The notes under the pieces were generated by a model. That model saw nothing but the letters and a program-made list of their open reading frames with translations. It searched no databases and was not told where the DNA came from. This document shows positions 33,670 through 45,594 of a stretch of DNA of 64,000 nt, one piece after another (position 1 is the stretch's first letter; every line of letters begins with the position of its first letter). Both the position numbers and the translations under genes were made by a program. Source of the stretch: Rutidosis leptorrhynchoides (lineage: Eukaryota; Streptophyta; Magnoliopsida; Asterales; Asteraceae); the NCBI RefSeq assembly GCF_046630445.1, contig NC_092335.1, forward strand, positions 315,070,501 through 315,134,500, given 5' to 3'.

Positions 33670-35326
33670 TGTTGGTTAAGAATTCAATTATAATATTCAA
33701 AAGTTAATAACTTTGTTTTGATGATAACACAAAAGAGATAAGTGCTTAATTACATGTAAGACGATATGAGTTCATAAGTCTACACTATCTCTAGCAAAAG
33801 ACCAATACATAAATAATTAACTTGGTAAAACTGCTATGCGGCTGCACCACGGTCGACCGCGGGTCTGACCGTAGATGTTCTATACCAACGGCTGCACTAT
33901 TTTTCAAAACTATTGATCTACGGTCAACGTCACGGCTGACCGTGGATCGACCGCATTTTTCAATGTAACCAAATTGAACCACTTTAAGTTAGACCACTTT
34001 GAGGCATCTATAATTTACAAAACTTTTTAAATATACTTATAATCGTTGCCTTCTTAGATTTCAAAAGAGTTTTGAACCAAAAGATGTTAATTTTTACTAA
34101 TCACATTTAATGACATCTTAATGATATTTTAAGCTCAAATAAGATCAAACACAAAATGTTTTACTCTTGTCTTATTACAAAATGTCATTTTATACACACT
34201 AATGATGGTCATTAAAAGTCCCAACAAAAGAGGTGATCTTTCATGACTCTTATGTATCATTTTTATATATGTGTTATTAATTATGAACTAGTAAATTATT
34301 GTAATAATCTCCAAGTAAGTTTCAACTAGATTAAAACTAGTTCATTTGAGATGTAACAATGTTTCAAAGAGTAAGATACTTCCATTAACAAAATGACAAG
34401 TAATTAAGAAGGGTTGATGAAGTTTTGGATGGTTATGCTTCGTCAAGAGACAAAAATCTGCAATTACCCAATTAAGAAATCAATGACAAATGGTCAAAGC
34501 TTGAAGACTTTCTTCTTTTGAGGACATGTCAACTTCTACACTTATGTCCAAAATAAAAAGGGTAATGGGGATGACTTCAGAGATAATTAGCCTTTGGTTG
34601 CAGCAATCCAATAAGGGAAAATGACAAAGTTCAAAGGAAAAAAAACGGCTATATGATTCAGATGTCAGTGGTACACGGTCGAACCACGGTCGACCGTCCA
34701 GTGAGCCGTACAGCTTCCAGGCTGATTTCTTTTTCCTATAAAAGCCAAGCCTTGAAGCATTTGAAGACTCACCTCTTGCACTTATATTTTCTTATATTTT
34801 CTGATATCATTCTTATAATTCATTGTAATCTTTTAGAGTGATTTTAGCAAGAGTACTTGTAAGGTTAAGTTGTAAGTTTACTTGTAAACTATCTTCATAA
34901 AGGGTTTTAGAAGGTAGTTGTGTTTTCACTAGGTTAGAACATTAGGATCTTGTGGTAAGAGCTTTAGGTGTTTGTGAAGTCTTCAAAGGGACGTCAGAGT
35001 TCACAAGTTGCGGCTTATCGAAGTACTAGTATTGTATCCGGACACTCCACCGAGTTTGGAGTATCATAGTGAAGAAAAATCTCAATTCGTAGAATTGGGG
35101 AGTGGATTAAGGAAGATTAGTTAACATCTTCCCGAATCACTATATATCGTTGTGTTTGTTCTCTCTTCCTTTATCTCTTTGATTTCATATGCATATATAT
35201 ATTATACGTATTGTTTAAGAATAAACATTTCAAGTCACACTATATCAAGTTCAAGAAAACGTAAAGTTTTTCTGAAAATCTTAAAAAATCGACTAAATAA
35301 CTATTCACCCCCTCTAGTTACTTACA
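33670..35326 (+). repeat. 5' LTR of the copia element
   Basis: Starts TGTTGG and ends TTACA; 1657 bp. It pairs with 42085-43747. It contains several ACGGTCGACCG-type palindromic motifs near 33848, 33916 and 34676. Confidence 0.93.
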
Positions 35327-35328
35327 AT

Positions 35329-35340
35329 TGGTATCAGAGC
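35329..35340 (+). other. Primer-binding site (tRNA-Met) of the copia element
   Basis: TGGTATCAGAGC, complementary to the 3' end of initiator tRNA-Met, two bases after the 5' LTR. Confidence 0.9.
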
Positions 35341-35417
35341 GGTTGCTCTAAACGTTTTGCTAAAAATTACTAATTTGAAATTAAGACTAATTTTTGCAAA
35401 TCTTTGAGTTTAAGATC

Positions 35418-37150
35418 ATGGAACAAAAATTTAAGAACTTAAACTACAGTGAAGGTTGCTCCATGCAAAGGCCTCCACTTCTTGAAAGTGAAGGATTTTG
35501 TTATTGGAAGCATCGATTTGAAACGTATGTCCGCTCCAAAGATATAGACTATTGGAACATTATTACCAAAGGTGATTATGTTCCATTTAAGTATGGTGAT
35601 GATAAAAAACTAAAATATTTATACTCGAGAAAGATTGGACTAAGGAACACAAAGTAGAAGTAGGCAAGAACTATGAAGCTAAGATGACCATTTTTAATAT
35701 TTTGCTTAGGAAAGAATATGAAAGAGTTTTCATGATGGGTAGTGCTAAAGAAATTTGAGATAGTATCATGGTTACTCATCATGGAAACTCACAAGTCATA
35801 GAAAATAAAGTAGAATTGCTTATAACTAAATATGAACAATTTGCCATTGAAGATTATGAAAAAATAGATAGTGCTTATACTAGATTTAAAAATATTTGAT
35901 CAAGTTTGAAAGCTCTAGGTACAGCCTATACGGATAAGCAATATGTTCGAAAATTCTTAAGAGCTCTACCATCAAGATGTAGACCAAAAGTGACGGCAAT
36001 CAACGAATCAAAGAATGCGGAAAAGTTAACTCTAGATGAACTCATTGGAAATCTCAAAGTACATGAGGTCATACTAGATAAAGATGATGAAGTGGAGAAG
36101 GCCAAGAGAGAGAAGAACAAATCAATTGCTCTAAAGGTTAAGATTCATGAAGAATATGATATCGATGATGACGATGACGATATTCTAAATGATGATGAAC
36201 AACTTGCATTTATTGTTCGCTCATTTAAGAAATTTTATCGAAGGCCGGGAAACCATGTTCGTCCTCCAATGGAACCGAAGAAGACATCATTCGATTCCAA
36301 GAAGAACTTTGTACGAAAATGTTTCAGGTGTGGTGATCCCAATCACTTGATAAGTGAATGTCCAAAGAGAAAGAATGAAAAGGCTTTTCTCGGAGGTGCA
36401 TGGGATGATGAAGAAAACGACACACAAGAAGAAGGAAAGGAAATGTGTCTCTGGCCATTGATGTTCCGAATGATGACGACAAAGCATCACAAGTCGAACA
36501 AGTCGACAATGAGGTACTTTCAAATACATTTGAGTTTAATGTTGATAACTTTGTTAAATTATGTGTCTTAAGTAGTAAAGTAAGTAATAGAAATACAAAT
36601 CTAAAGGAAGAAAATAATTTACTTTGGTTAGAAATTTTACAACTTAAAGAAAGAATTTTCAACTCACAAGAATGCCTCACATGTGACGATTTAAAACATG
36701 AAAACCTTATTTTAAAAAAAGCTAACAAACTACTTGAAAATAGAATTAAATTTTCAAAATATGATGGAAGTAGCAAAGTGTTAGAAAATATTTTGAGTGT
36801 TCAAAAATCAAAGAATAACAAACAAGGGTTAGGATATAATGAGAATATTCTTAAGGTAGAAACATATAAACATAAACCTATAGTGTTTGTTAAATCCCAA
36901 GAAAAACCCAAAGTAGTAGAAATATTAAAACCAAAGGGAGGAAAAACAACAAGGGCTACCATGATTGATCAAGTTAAAACAAAAGCTCCAATAAAGAAAG
37001 AAATCAAGTCACTTGTGAGAAATCCTTTAAGAAGAATGAATAATCAAAATACTAGGAAGTTGAAACTAAAACACTTCTTAAAAGGAACAATAATGTCAAA
37101 ATAGTGAAAAGATGGGTTATAGTAGGAGTCTTTGATGCTAATCATCCTGG
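35418..37150 (+). pseudogene. gag region of the copia element (fossil)
   Basis: Recognisable parts: an N-terminal block with the RPPLLESEGFCYWKHR-type motif of copia gag (DUF4219-like), a UBN2-like middle, and a CCHC zinc knuckle (CFRCGDPNHLISEC) near 36320-36362. A Lys/Asn-rich coiled region follows. Broken relic. Confidence 0.85.
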
Positions 37151-37189
37151 ACCCAACAAACATTGGGTACCAAAGTTATTGATTAATTA

Positions 37190-40100
37190 AATATAGGTTT
37201 GTCTCAATGGTATTGTACAAAATGTAGAATTGATAATTGATAGTGGATGTACAACACACATGACGGGCAACAAAGAGTTCTTTACAAAGTATACGGAGCA
37301 TAATGGAGGTGATGTAATCTTTGGTGGCAATGTGAGAGGAAAAATCGTCGGTAGGTAACATTACTAATCAAAAGATTACACTTGATAATGTATTACACAT
37401 TAAAAACCTAAGTTTTAACTTGCTAAGTGTAGGAAGGATATGTGATAAAGGATATAACATGACATTCACAAAAAGTTCCTCACACATAATAAAAGATGGT
37501 AAAAGTGTCATAAATGGAATTAGGAAGAAAGACCTCTATACATGTAAACTAGATAACTCAAACATGTAGATATTTGTCTAAACTCTATACATGATACTAC
37601 TACTTTGTGGCATAGAAGACTAGGGCATGCTAATATGAAATTAATTCATAACATATCTTTAAAAGACATATTTAGAGATTTGCCTAAATTAAAATATGAA
37701 ATCATTTTTGTGATGCATGCAAAGTAGGAAAACAAGTTCATGCAAGTCATAAGCCTGAGAATTTTATCTCAACTAAAAGGTGTCTAGAACTTTTATACAT
37801 GGATTTATTTGGACCATCGGTCGTACAAAGTTATGGAGGAAATTTTTATACTTTAGTAATAGTAGATGGCTTTTCAAGATATACATGGGCACTATTTCTA
37901 AAGCATAAAAATGAAGCGTGTGAAAGATTTATAATTTTTGCTACTAAAATACAAAACTTACTTGGTTGCACGAAAGTAACAATAAGAACGGATCATGGTA
38001 GAGAATTTGATAATGATGCCCAATTTGAAGTCTTTTGTGATTTAAATGGTATTTCTCATAATTTCTCGAGTCCTCGCACTCCTCAATCTAATGGGGTTGT
38101 TGAAAGGAAAAATCAAACTCTTCAAGAAATGAGTCGAACAATGTTAAATGAACAATCTATACCTCAAAAGTTTTGGAGTGAAGCCGTTGCCACCTCCACC
38201 TACATTCAAAATAGAGTCTTAATTAGTCCATCAATGGATAAAACACCCTATGAAGTTTTAAATGGTAGAAAACCAACCGTAAGTCATCTTAGGGTATTCG
38301 GTGCAAATGCTTCATCTACAAAAAGGAATATCTTGCAAAGTTTGAACTCAAAGCCTACGAGGGAAGTTCTTAGGATATTCATTAGAAAGTAAGGCATATA
38401 GAGTCCTAAATAAATACACCAATGTCATAGATGAATCCCTAGATGTCACATTCAATGAAACTCCTCCACCACCTAAGACTAAACCCTTAGAAGATGATGA
38501 TGTGATAGAACAAGATGCTATAGAAATAATGCCAACTCAAGTTGAGTTCAATGAAATAAATGAGGATGGATCTCATTTAAAACCAAGTAAGGATAACTTA
38601 GTATCCTCGACCGATCTTAAACATGTTAGGGATCATCCTATGGAACAATTCATAGGAGATATCAATACTAGAACCACTAGGTCTCAAGCTTTCAACCTAA
38701 TTGCCAACTATGCTTTCATCTCCCAAATAGAACCCAAAAATATTAAAGAAGCCCTATTAGATGAGAGTTGGGTAGAAGTAATGCAAGAGGAATTAAATCA
38801 ATTCCAAAGGAGTGATGTATGAGATTTGGTTCTTTTACCTAGTGAGAGCAATATCATAGGTACCAAATGGGTTTATAGAAACAAACTAGATGAAGATGGC
38901 AATGTAGTTAGAAACAAAGCTAGGCTAGCTGCACAAGGATATAGCCAACAAGAGGGAATTGATTATGATGAAATATTTTCTCCCGTCGCTAGGCTAGAGT
39001 CTATAAGAATACTTCTTGCATATGCATGTGCCAATAACTTCAAACTTTATCAAATGGACGTCAAAAGTCCTTTTCGAAATGGTGTCATAAATGAAGAAGT
39101 ATATGTGTCACAACCTCCGGTCTTTGAAGATTTCAAAAAACCATATCATGTTTTTAAACTTAAAAAGGCTCTTTATGGACTTAAACAAGCTCCTAGAGCA
39201 TGATTTGAAAGACTTAGAACCTTTTTAATCAACCATGGTTATGAAATGGGAAAATTTGATAATACACTCTTTTATATAAAAGCATAAATATGATCTAGTT
39301 ATAGTTCAAATATATGTTGATGATATTGTATCTGGTTCTACTAACGAATCTCTTAGCAATGAATTTTATGAATTAATGCATGATGAGTTTGAAATGAGCA
39401 AGATGGGTGAACTCAAGTTCTTTCTCGGACTTCAAATCAAACAACTAGAAGATGGAACAAAAGTACATTCATGAAATGATCAAAAAGTTTGGAATGGAGA
39501 ACTCAAAACCAATGTCGACTCCTATGGCGACTAATATGAAACTTACTTTAGAAGGAGAAGGAGAACCGTTCGATAGCATAAATATTGATGAATGATTAAA
39601 TCTCTTCTATATTTAACGGTGAGTCGGCCCGATATCATGTTTAGTATGTGTTTGTGCGCAAGATTCCAAGAAAATCCAAAGACGTCACACGTTGAGGCGG
39701 TTAAAAGGATCTTTAGATACTTAAAGGGGACAATGCATCTTGGGTTATGATATCCAAAGTTCGCCGGGGTTGATATTATGTGCTTTGCGGATTCCGACCA
39801 CGGAGGGCCAATGATTGATAGAAAGAGCACAAGTGGAGTATGCCCATTCGTGGGTCTTTGTTTAACATCATGGTTCTCGAAGAAGCAAATGTCCGTTGCA
39901 TTATATACCACCGAAGCCGAATATGTAGTTGTGGGAAGAGCATGCGCACAAGTGTTATGGATGAAGCAAACCTTCCTTGATTACGGTATCATCTCATCCG
40001 AAATACCCATATTCTATGATAACAAAAGTGCTATAGACCTATCTAAAAATCAAATATTACACTCTAGGACTAAACACATAGACATTAGGCACCACTTCCT

Positions 40101-40242
40101 TCGTAACCATGTCCAAAATAGTAATATTGTGATAGATAAGGTAGAATCGGCTGAAAACATAGCTGACATATTCACTAAGCCCCTTAAAAAGGAAACCTTT
40201 AATTTGCTTAAGAATGGGTTGGGAATGACTGAACATATTCAA
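37190..40242 (+). pseudogene. pol region of the copia element (fossil)
   Basis: Protease motif (LIIDSGCTTHMTG) near 37225-37265. Integrase zinc domain (LWHRRLGHAN) near 37605 and catalytic core from 37799 (IVDGFSRYTW, TDHGREF, NGVVERKNQTLQEMSRTML). Reverse transcriptase from about 38826 (GTKWVYRNKLDEDG, ALYGLKQAPRA, YVDDI). RNase H at 39778-40242 (CFADSDHGG, TTEAEYV, SRTKHIDIRHHFLR, IADIFTKPL). The order protease-integrase-RT-RNase H defines Ty1/copia. Broken in several places. Confidence 0.92.
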
Positions 40243-40919
40243 TAAAATTTTATGCAGTTTACGCACGGTCGAATGACGGTCAACCGTGTACGCGACCGCC
40301 TGGAGTCTGACGAATTCTTTTGTCTTTTATTTACCCTCTTTAATATCCAAACAACTTTTTCACCAACCACATCTCTTCTTTAAACCCCAACCACTGGATC
40401 TCTAGACTTTTTGTCCTATTTTCAAGTACTCTTCAAAGTGGTCTAAAATTCTTTCAATTTTCTTTAGGGTAAGCATCCAAATTTTCTTTTTAATTTTGCT
40501 TATACTTGCTTAATTATGTAAGAGTCTTTCTAAACTATTAGGAACACTTATTTTTTTTTTTTGCATGAATTCATCCGATTACGTGAAAACAAATTGTTAT
40601 GGGAAAAATTACTTATCAAATGTGCCATGAAAGTGTTTTCTTTCATAAATCTCATACATGTTTTAAGAACAATCTTTTTTAATCCACTTATGCACACACA
40701 TATGTTTGAACAAGCCATTATAATACTTGACAATTTCATGACTTTTATCTATACTTGGCAAACATAAAGCAAAATGATGGAACTTGTCTAAATTATCAAA
40801 AGAAATGGCACAACTTACTTTCAAAATCTTCTTTTCAAAAATAATTCTAGACAAGGACTAATCTACACATCTTTGGCATATAGATTTTCAAAAACATATA
40901 ATAAATTTAAATGCTATGC

Positions 40920-41699
40920 TAAAATGTTGTTTTCCTAGGAAATGACCAACACACAAAATCAACGTTTTACGAACAATAGGCAACACATGGAAACAAGGAC
41001 ACTTCATAAAGTATTGTTTACCATACCGAATTTCCCGAACTAACTCAACTTTTCACTCAAAATAATTGTTTCTCATTCCTTGAGTTTGATGAGCTCATTT
41101 ATCCAACTTTGATTAGAGAATTTTATGCTTATCTTGACCTTTTAAATCCCGACCAAGTTGCATTTCGACTTTTCAATACACCCTATACTTGGTCTCTTGA
41201 ATAATTTGCAACCGTTATGGCTATTCCATCCAATGGGCGTTCCTTTTATATTCCTTGTACCGATCTAAGGTCACTTAACCCCACATTTCCATTACAACCT
41301 ATTTTAGATCTCGTCACCATCCCGGGAGTACTTCGAAATCTCAACCAACGCCTTCGTATTCAAGACATGGAAATACGCCGTGATCTTCAACTCCTATTGA
41401 ACGTCATTCACAACAATGTCTACTATAGGGAACCTACCACCACTCATGTCTTGGAAACTGAAGCTGTCATCATGTGGTCCCTTCTTACTCATGAGCCCAT
41501 AAATGTCGCTTACCTCATGACTCGACGAATGGGTTACCTTCGAGAGCTAGGAAGTCGCCCTCTTCCATACTCAAACCATCTCAATCAACTTTTACAATTT
41601 GTTGGTGCCATTAACCCATCTCAAATTCCTCAACCCGTGTACAATTCCTCTCACTTATTGGGTTGCACATCCCGTCATCATCCTCTCTTCCGACAATGA
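40920..41699 (+). pseudogene. Extra coding relic after pol in the copia element
   Basis: Coding-like sequence between pol and the 3' LTR. The longest open part is 41217-41699 (residues such as NHLNQLLQFVGAINPSQIPQP). Motifs such as REFYAYL and the length suggest the 'putative plant transposon protein' domain seen in post-pol positions of some plant elements. This is pattern recall, not a search. SIRE elements are known for an extra, envelope-like frame here. Confidence 0.45.
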
Positions 41700-42071
41700 A
41701 GGTTCAACTATCTTCGATTCATTTAGCACCAATGACATTTATCCTTAATTTAGAGGTTAAGATTAGGTTTAAGGGCGGGTAGATACAACACTTGTCCTAG
41801 AATTAAAACTTGCTATATACTAATTATTGTCATGCACTTGTTATGTTTATTATGTTTGACGCTCTTTTACTTTCGATATTGGTTGAAGGGGGAGCCATAC
41901 CAATGATAAGCATGCACAATTTAAGGGGGATCATTACTCTAGGGCGGGCTTAGTTTCAGGGGGAGCTAACCTTTTTGCTTCGACAAAAGAGGGAAAAAGT
42001 GTATGGTAAGTGATGTTAACACTTAAGTCGGCTTACATAACTAAACACTTACCCATATGTTTGTCATCATC

Positions 42072-42084
42072 AAAAAGGGGAGAA
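42072..42084 (+). other. Polypurine tract of the copia element
   Basis: AAAAAGGGGAGAA directly before the 3' LTR. Confidence 0.85.
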
Positions 42085-43747
42085 TGTTGGTTAAGAATCC
42101 AATTATAATATTCAAAAGTTAATCACTTTGTTTTGATGATGACACAAAATAGATAAGTACTTAATCACATGTAAGACGGCATGAGTTCATAAGCCTACAC
42201 TATCTCTAGCAAAAGAGCAACACATAAATAATTAACTTGGTAAAACTCCTATGCGGCTGCACCACGGTCGACCGCGGGTCTGAACGTAGATGTTCTGTAC
42301 CAACGTCTGCACTATTTTTCAAAACTATTGATCTACGGTCAACCTCACGTCTGACCGTGGATTGACCGCATTTTTAACCGTAACTAAATCCAACCACTTT
42401 AAGTTAGAACACTTTCAGGCATCTATAATTTACAAAATATTTTTAAACATACTTATAATAGTTGCCTTCTTTGAATTCAAAAGAATTTTGAACTAAAAGA
42501 TGTTAATTTTTACTAATCACACTTAATGACATCTTAATGATATTTTAAGCTCAAATAAGATCAAACACAAAATGTTTTACTCTTGTCTTATTACAAAATG
42601 TCATTTTATACATACTAATGATGGTCATTAAAAGTCCCAACAAAATAGGTGCTCTCCCATGACTCTTATGTATCATTTTTATAAATGTGTTATTAATTAT
42701 GAACTAGTAAATTGTTGTAATAATCTCCAAGTAAGTTCCAACTATATTCAAACTAGTTCATTTGAGATGTAACAATGTTCCAAAGAGTAAGATACTTCCA
42801 TTAATAAAATAACAAGTAATTAAGAAAGGTTGATGAAGTTTTGGATGGTAATGCTTTGTCAAGAGATAAAAATCTGCAATTACCCAATTAAGAAATGAAT
42901 GACAATGGGTCAAAGCTTGAAGACTTTCTTCTTTTGAGGACATGTCAACTTCTACACTTATGTCCAAAACAAAAAGGGTAATGGGGATGACTTCAGAGAT
43001 AAATGGCCTTTGGTTGCAGCAATCCAACAAGGGAAAATGACAAAGTTTAAAGGACAAAAATGGTTATATGATTCAGATGTCAGTGGTACACGGTCAAACC
43101 ACGATCGACCGTGCAGTGAGCCGTACAGCTTCCAGACTGATTTCTCTTTCCTATAAAAGCCAAGCCTTGAAGCATTTGAAGACTCAACTCTTGCACTCAT
43201 ATTTTCTTATATTTTATGATATCATTCTTATAATTCATTGTAATCTTTTAGAGTGATTTTAGCAAGAGTACTTGTAAGCTTAAGTTGTAAGTTTACTTGT
43301 AAACTATCTTCTTAAAGGGTTTTAGAAGGTAGTTATATTTTCACTAGGTTAGAACATTAGGATCTTGTGGTAAGAGCTTTAGGTGTTTGTGAAGTCTTCA
43401 AAGAGACGTAAGAGTTCACAAGTTGCAGCTTATCGAAGTACTTGTGTTGTATCCGGACACTCCATCGAGTTTGGAGTATCATAGTGAAGAAAAATCTCAA
43501 TTCGTAGAATTGGGGAGTGGATTAAGGTAGATTAGTTAACATCTTCCCGAACCACTATATATCATTGTGTTTTTTCTCTCTTCCTTTATCTCTTTGATTT
43601 CATATACATATATATATTATATGTACTGTTTAAGAACAAACATTTCAAGTCACACTTATCAAGTTTAAGTTAAAAAAACCGTAAAGTTTTTCTAAAAATC
43701 CTAAAAAATCGACTAAGAAACTATTCACCCCCCTCTAGTTACTTACA
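42085..43747 (+). repeat. 3' LTR of the copia element
   Basis: 1663 bp, TGTTGG...TTACA, a few percent different from the 5' LTR. Confidence 0.93.
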
Positions 43748-44122
43748 CAGTCCCTATGATTCCATCTCCGTTCTTTACATGGCACTCGTTAAACTCATGC
43801 TGCTAATACAGCATTACCAATGATATCGTTAATGCATTGTCAATATCATTCCTCAATTTTAACACCATTGGAAGTAACATGCCAAAGTGTAATCAATTTT
43901 GACTAATCGTGCATTTAGTCTATTTTCAAGTATAATGTATCACATTGGAATTGAGAAATATCACTTGTGCGTTTTGTTTTTAATTAATACTATAGTTTAA
44001 TTAATTAATTTATACTGTTTGAGGAATGGTTATATGATAGGTTAATGATTAGAAAGGCATCAGAAAGAAATAGGGATGTGGCGCTAATATAAGAATGTAT
44101 TAATCTAAAGAATGACATCATG
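43748..44122. other. Unassigned sequence between copia LTR and MITE
   Basis: AT-rich non-coding sequence. I see no gene or element boundary in it. Confidence 0.6.
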
Positions 44123-44130
44123 GTTAGAAA

Positions 44131-44418
44131 CAGTGGCGGACTCAAAATTTTTTCACCGGGGGCAATTTTTTTTTTTTAAATTATAGGGATTTTTTTTGGG
44201 CAAAACATGGAAATTTCGGGGCAAAATATAGAGTTTTGTGAGCAAAATTGAAGATTTTTGGACAAAATACGAAGGTTTTGGGGGCAAAATATGAATGTTT
44301 TGGGGTAAAATATGAAGGGTTTGGGGCAAAAAAAATTACACCAGGGGAAAATTTGCACTAAAAATTGAAAATCCACTGGGGGCGGGTGCTCCCTTGCCCA
44401 TACATAGGTCCACCCCTG
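44131..44418. mobile_element. hAT MITE, 288 bp
   Basis: The ends CAGTGGCGGACTCA and, in reverse, CAGGGGTGGACCTA are related inverted repeats, close to those of the 24741-26567 element. GTTAGAAA (44123-44130) and GTTATAAA (44419-44426) form a 7/8 target duplication. The interior is a string of short repeats of GGGCAAAATATGAAGG type. Confidence 0.75.
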
Positions 44419-44426
44419 GTTATAAA

Positions 44427-45594
44427 TGCTCTAAGCACTAGTTCATCTTTATACTCGTTGATGTGTTGCACCAAATACTCTAAAATTTATAACTAGATTC
44501 AAATACCACAATAAGCACATACAACTAGCGAACAACTAGCTAGGTCCTGGTTATTATAGCACTTTCCATGTAAGCATTCAAGTCAAGTTCGTCCCAAGAG
44601 AGGAGGTCAATTGAATTATTGAATCTAATTATCGTCCTAGTTTGATTGAGGGGTTTTGATTAATTTTGACTAACAACTAAAACTTGCAACAATAAGCAAA
44701 TAACTAGATATCGAATATAAATCAAGTAACTAAGTGGTGCCCACTTATCTAATCCACCCTTATGCTTGGATTGCCCCGTTTTATCCAAATTGCTATCACA
44801 TTTGTTGTTGAACTATTAGATGTTTAATATCACTATTAAACCTTAATCAAGTTACACTTTGCAAACTCACATAAGCATCGAATTACAAGATCAAGTTGAA
44901 CCAGGAGAAGTCATTGAGATTATGCTTGGATTAAAATCACTTAAAATCCATTAGTAATCAAAATCACTTAAGAAAACTAAGCACCACTAGCTTTGACCAA
45001 GAACACCTTTAAAACCAATACAATTAGAGGACACAATCACTTATAATCCTTTCCTTGATTATCTAGATCATGCAAACATGGTGAAGTATAAATTGAATCT
45101 CATTAGAAATCACTTAGTAATGATCAACAACTCATATAATCAAGGTTAAGTTCAAAACATTAACTAGCAATGGATCATTAGCTAACTCAATAACAATTTT
45201 CTCAAGTATTTCATTCAAACAACAATTATTCAATTAATTTGGGGATAATCCTTACATTAGAGTTTCATAGATAATCAAACACAATCAAATTATCCAAGCA
45301 TGGATAAACTAACACTAATCAAAGACAAAATTTCACAAGTAAACTTCATGTTCTAATATACCCTAAGGAGTTGGCTTGAGACACCGTCATCATTGGTAAA
45401 TTATCGACATTCACTTGAATAATTTGATGGCATTTTTTCGTAAGTGAGGACCCTCACATCTTTCACATCCCACTTGAATTGTAACAACTGTTTGTTGCAA
45501 CTTCTTGATCTCTTTACTTAACGGTTGGAATTGATTTGACAAGGATGTTAGAGTAACTCCCCCATACTCCTTACTATCGACATTTGAAACATTT
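44427..45594 (-). pseudogene. Athila-like (Ty3/gypsy) fragment with gag scrap, minus strand
   Basis: On the minus strand near 45400-45590 a short gag-like stretch carries IQVGCERCEGPHL, the start of the CCHC knuckle typical of Athila gag. The rest (44427-45400) is AT-rich repeat-like sequence that I cannot assign. Fossil fragment, cut on its right by the LTR at 45595. Confidence 0.4.

Larger units (their letters stand above)
33670..43747 (+). mobile_element. Ty1/copia LTR retrotransposon, probably SIRE lineage, broken
   Basis: Fossil of 10.1 kb: LTR, tRNA-Met primer site, gag, protease, integrase, reverse transcriptase and RNase H in copia order, then an extra open stretch, polypurine tract and LTR. 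Length, LTR size and sequence after pol fit the SIRE/Maximus group (inference). The coding part is broken in roughly five to ten places. The LTRs differ by a few percent, which at usual plant rates suggests one to a few million years. No clear target duplication (CAATA left, CAGTC right). Confidence 0.92.

Noticed and set aside
36287-36776. Minus-strand frames of 80 and 150 residues over the copia gag
   Set aside because: Antisense shadows of the gag relic.
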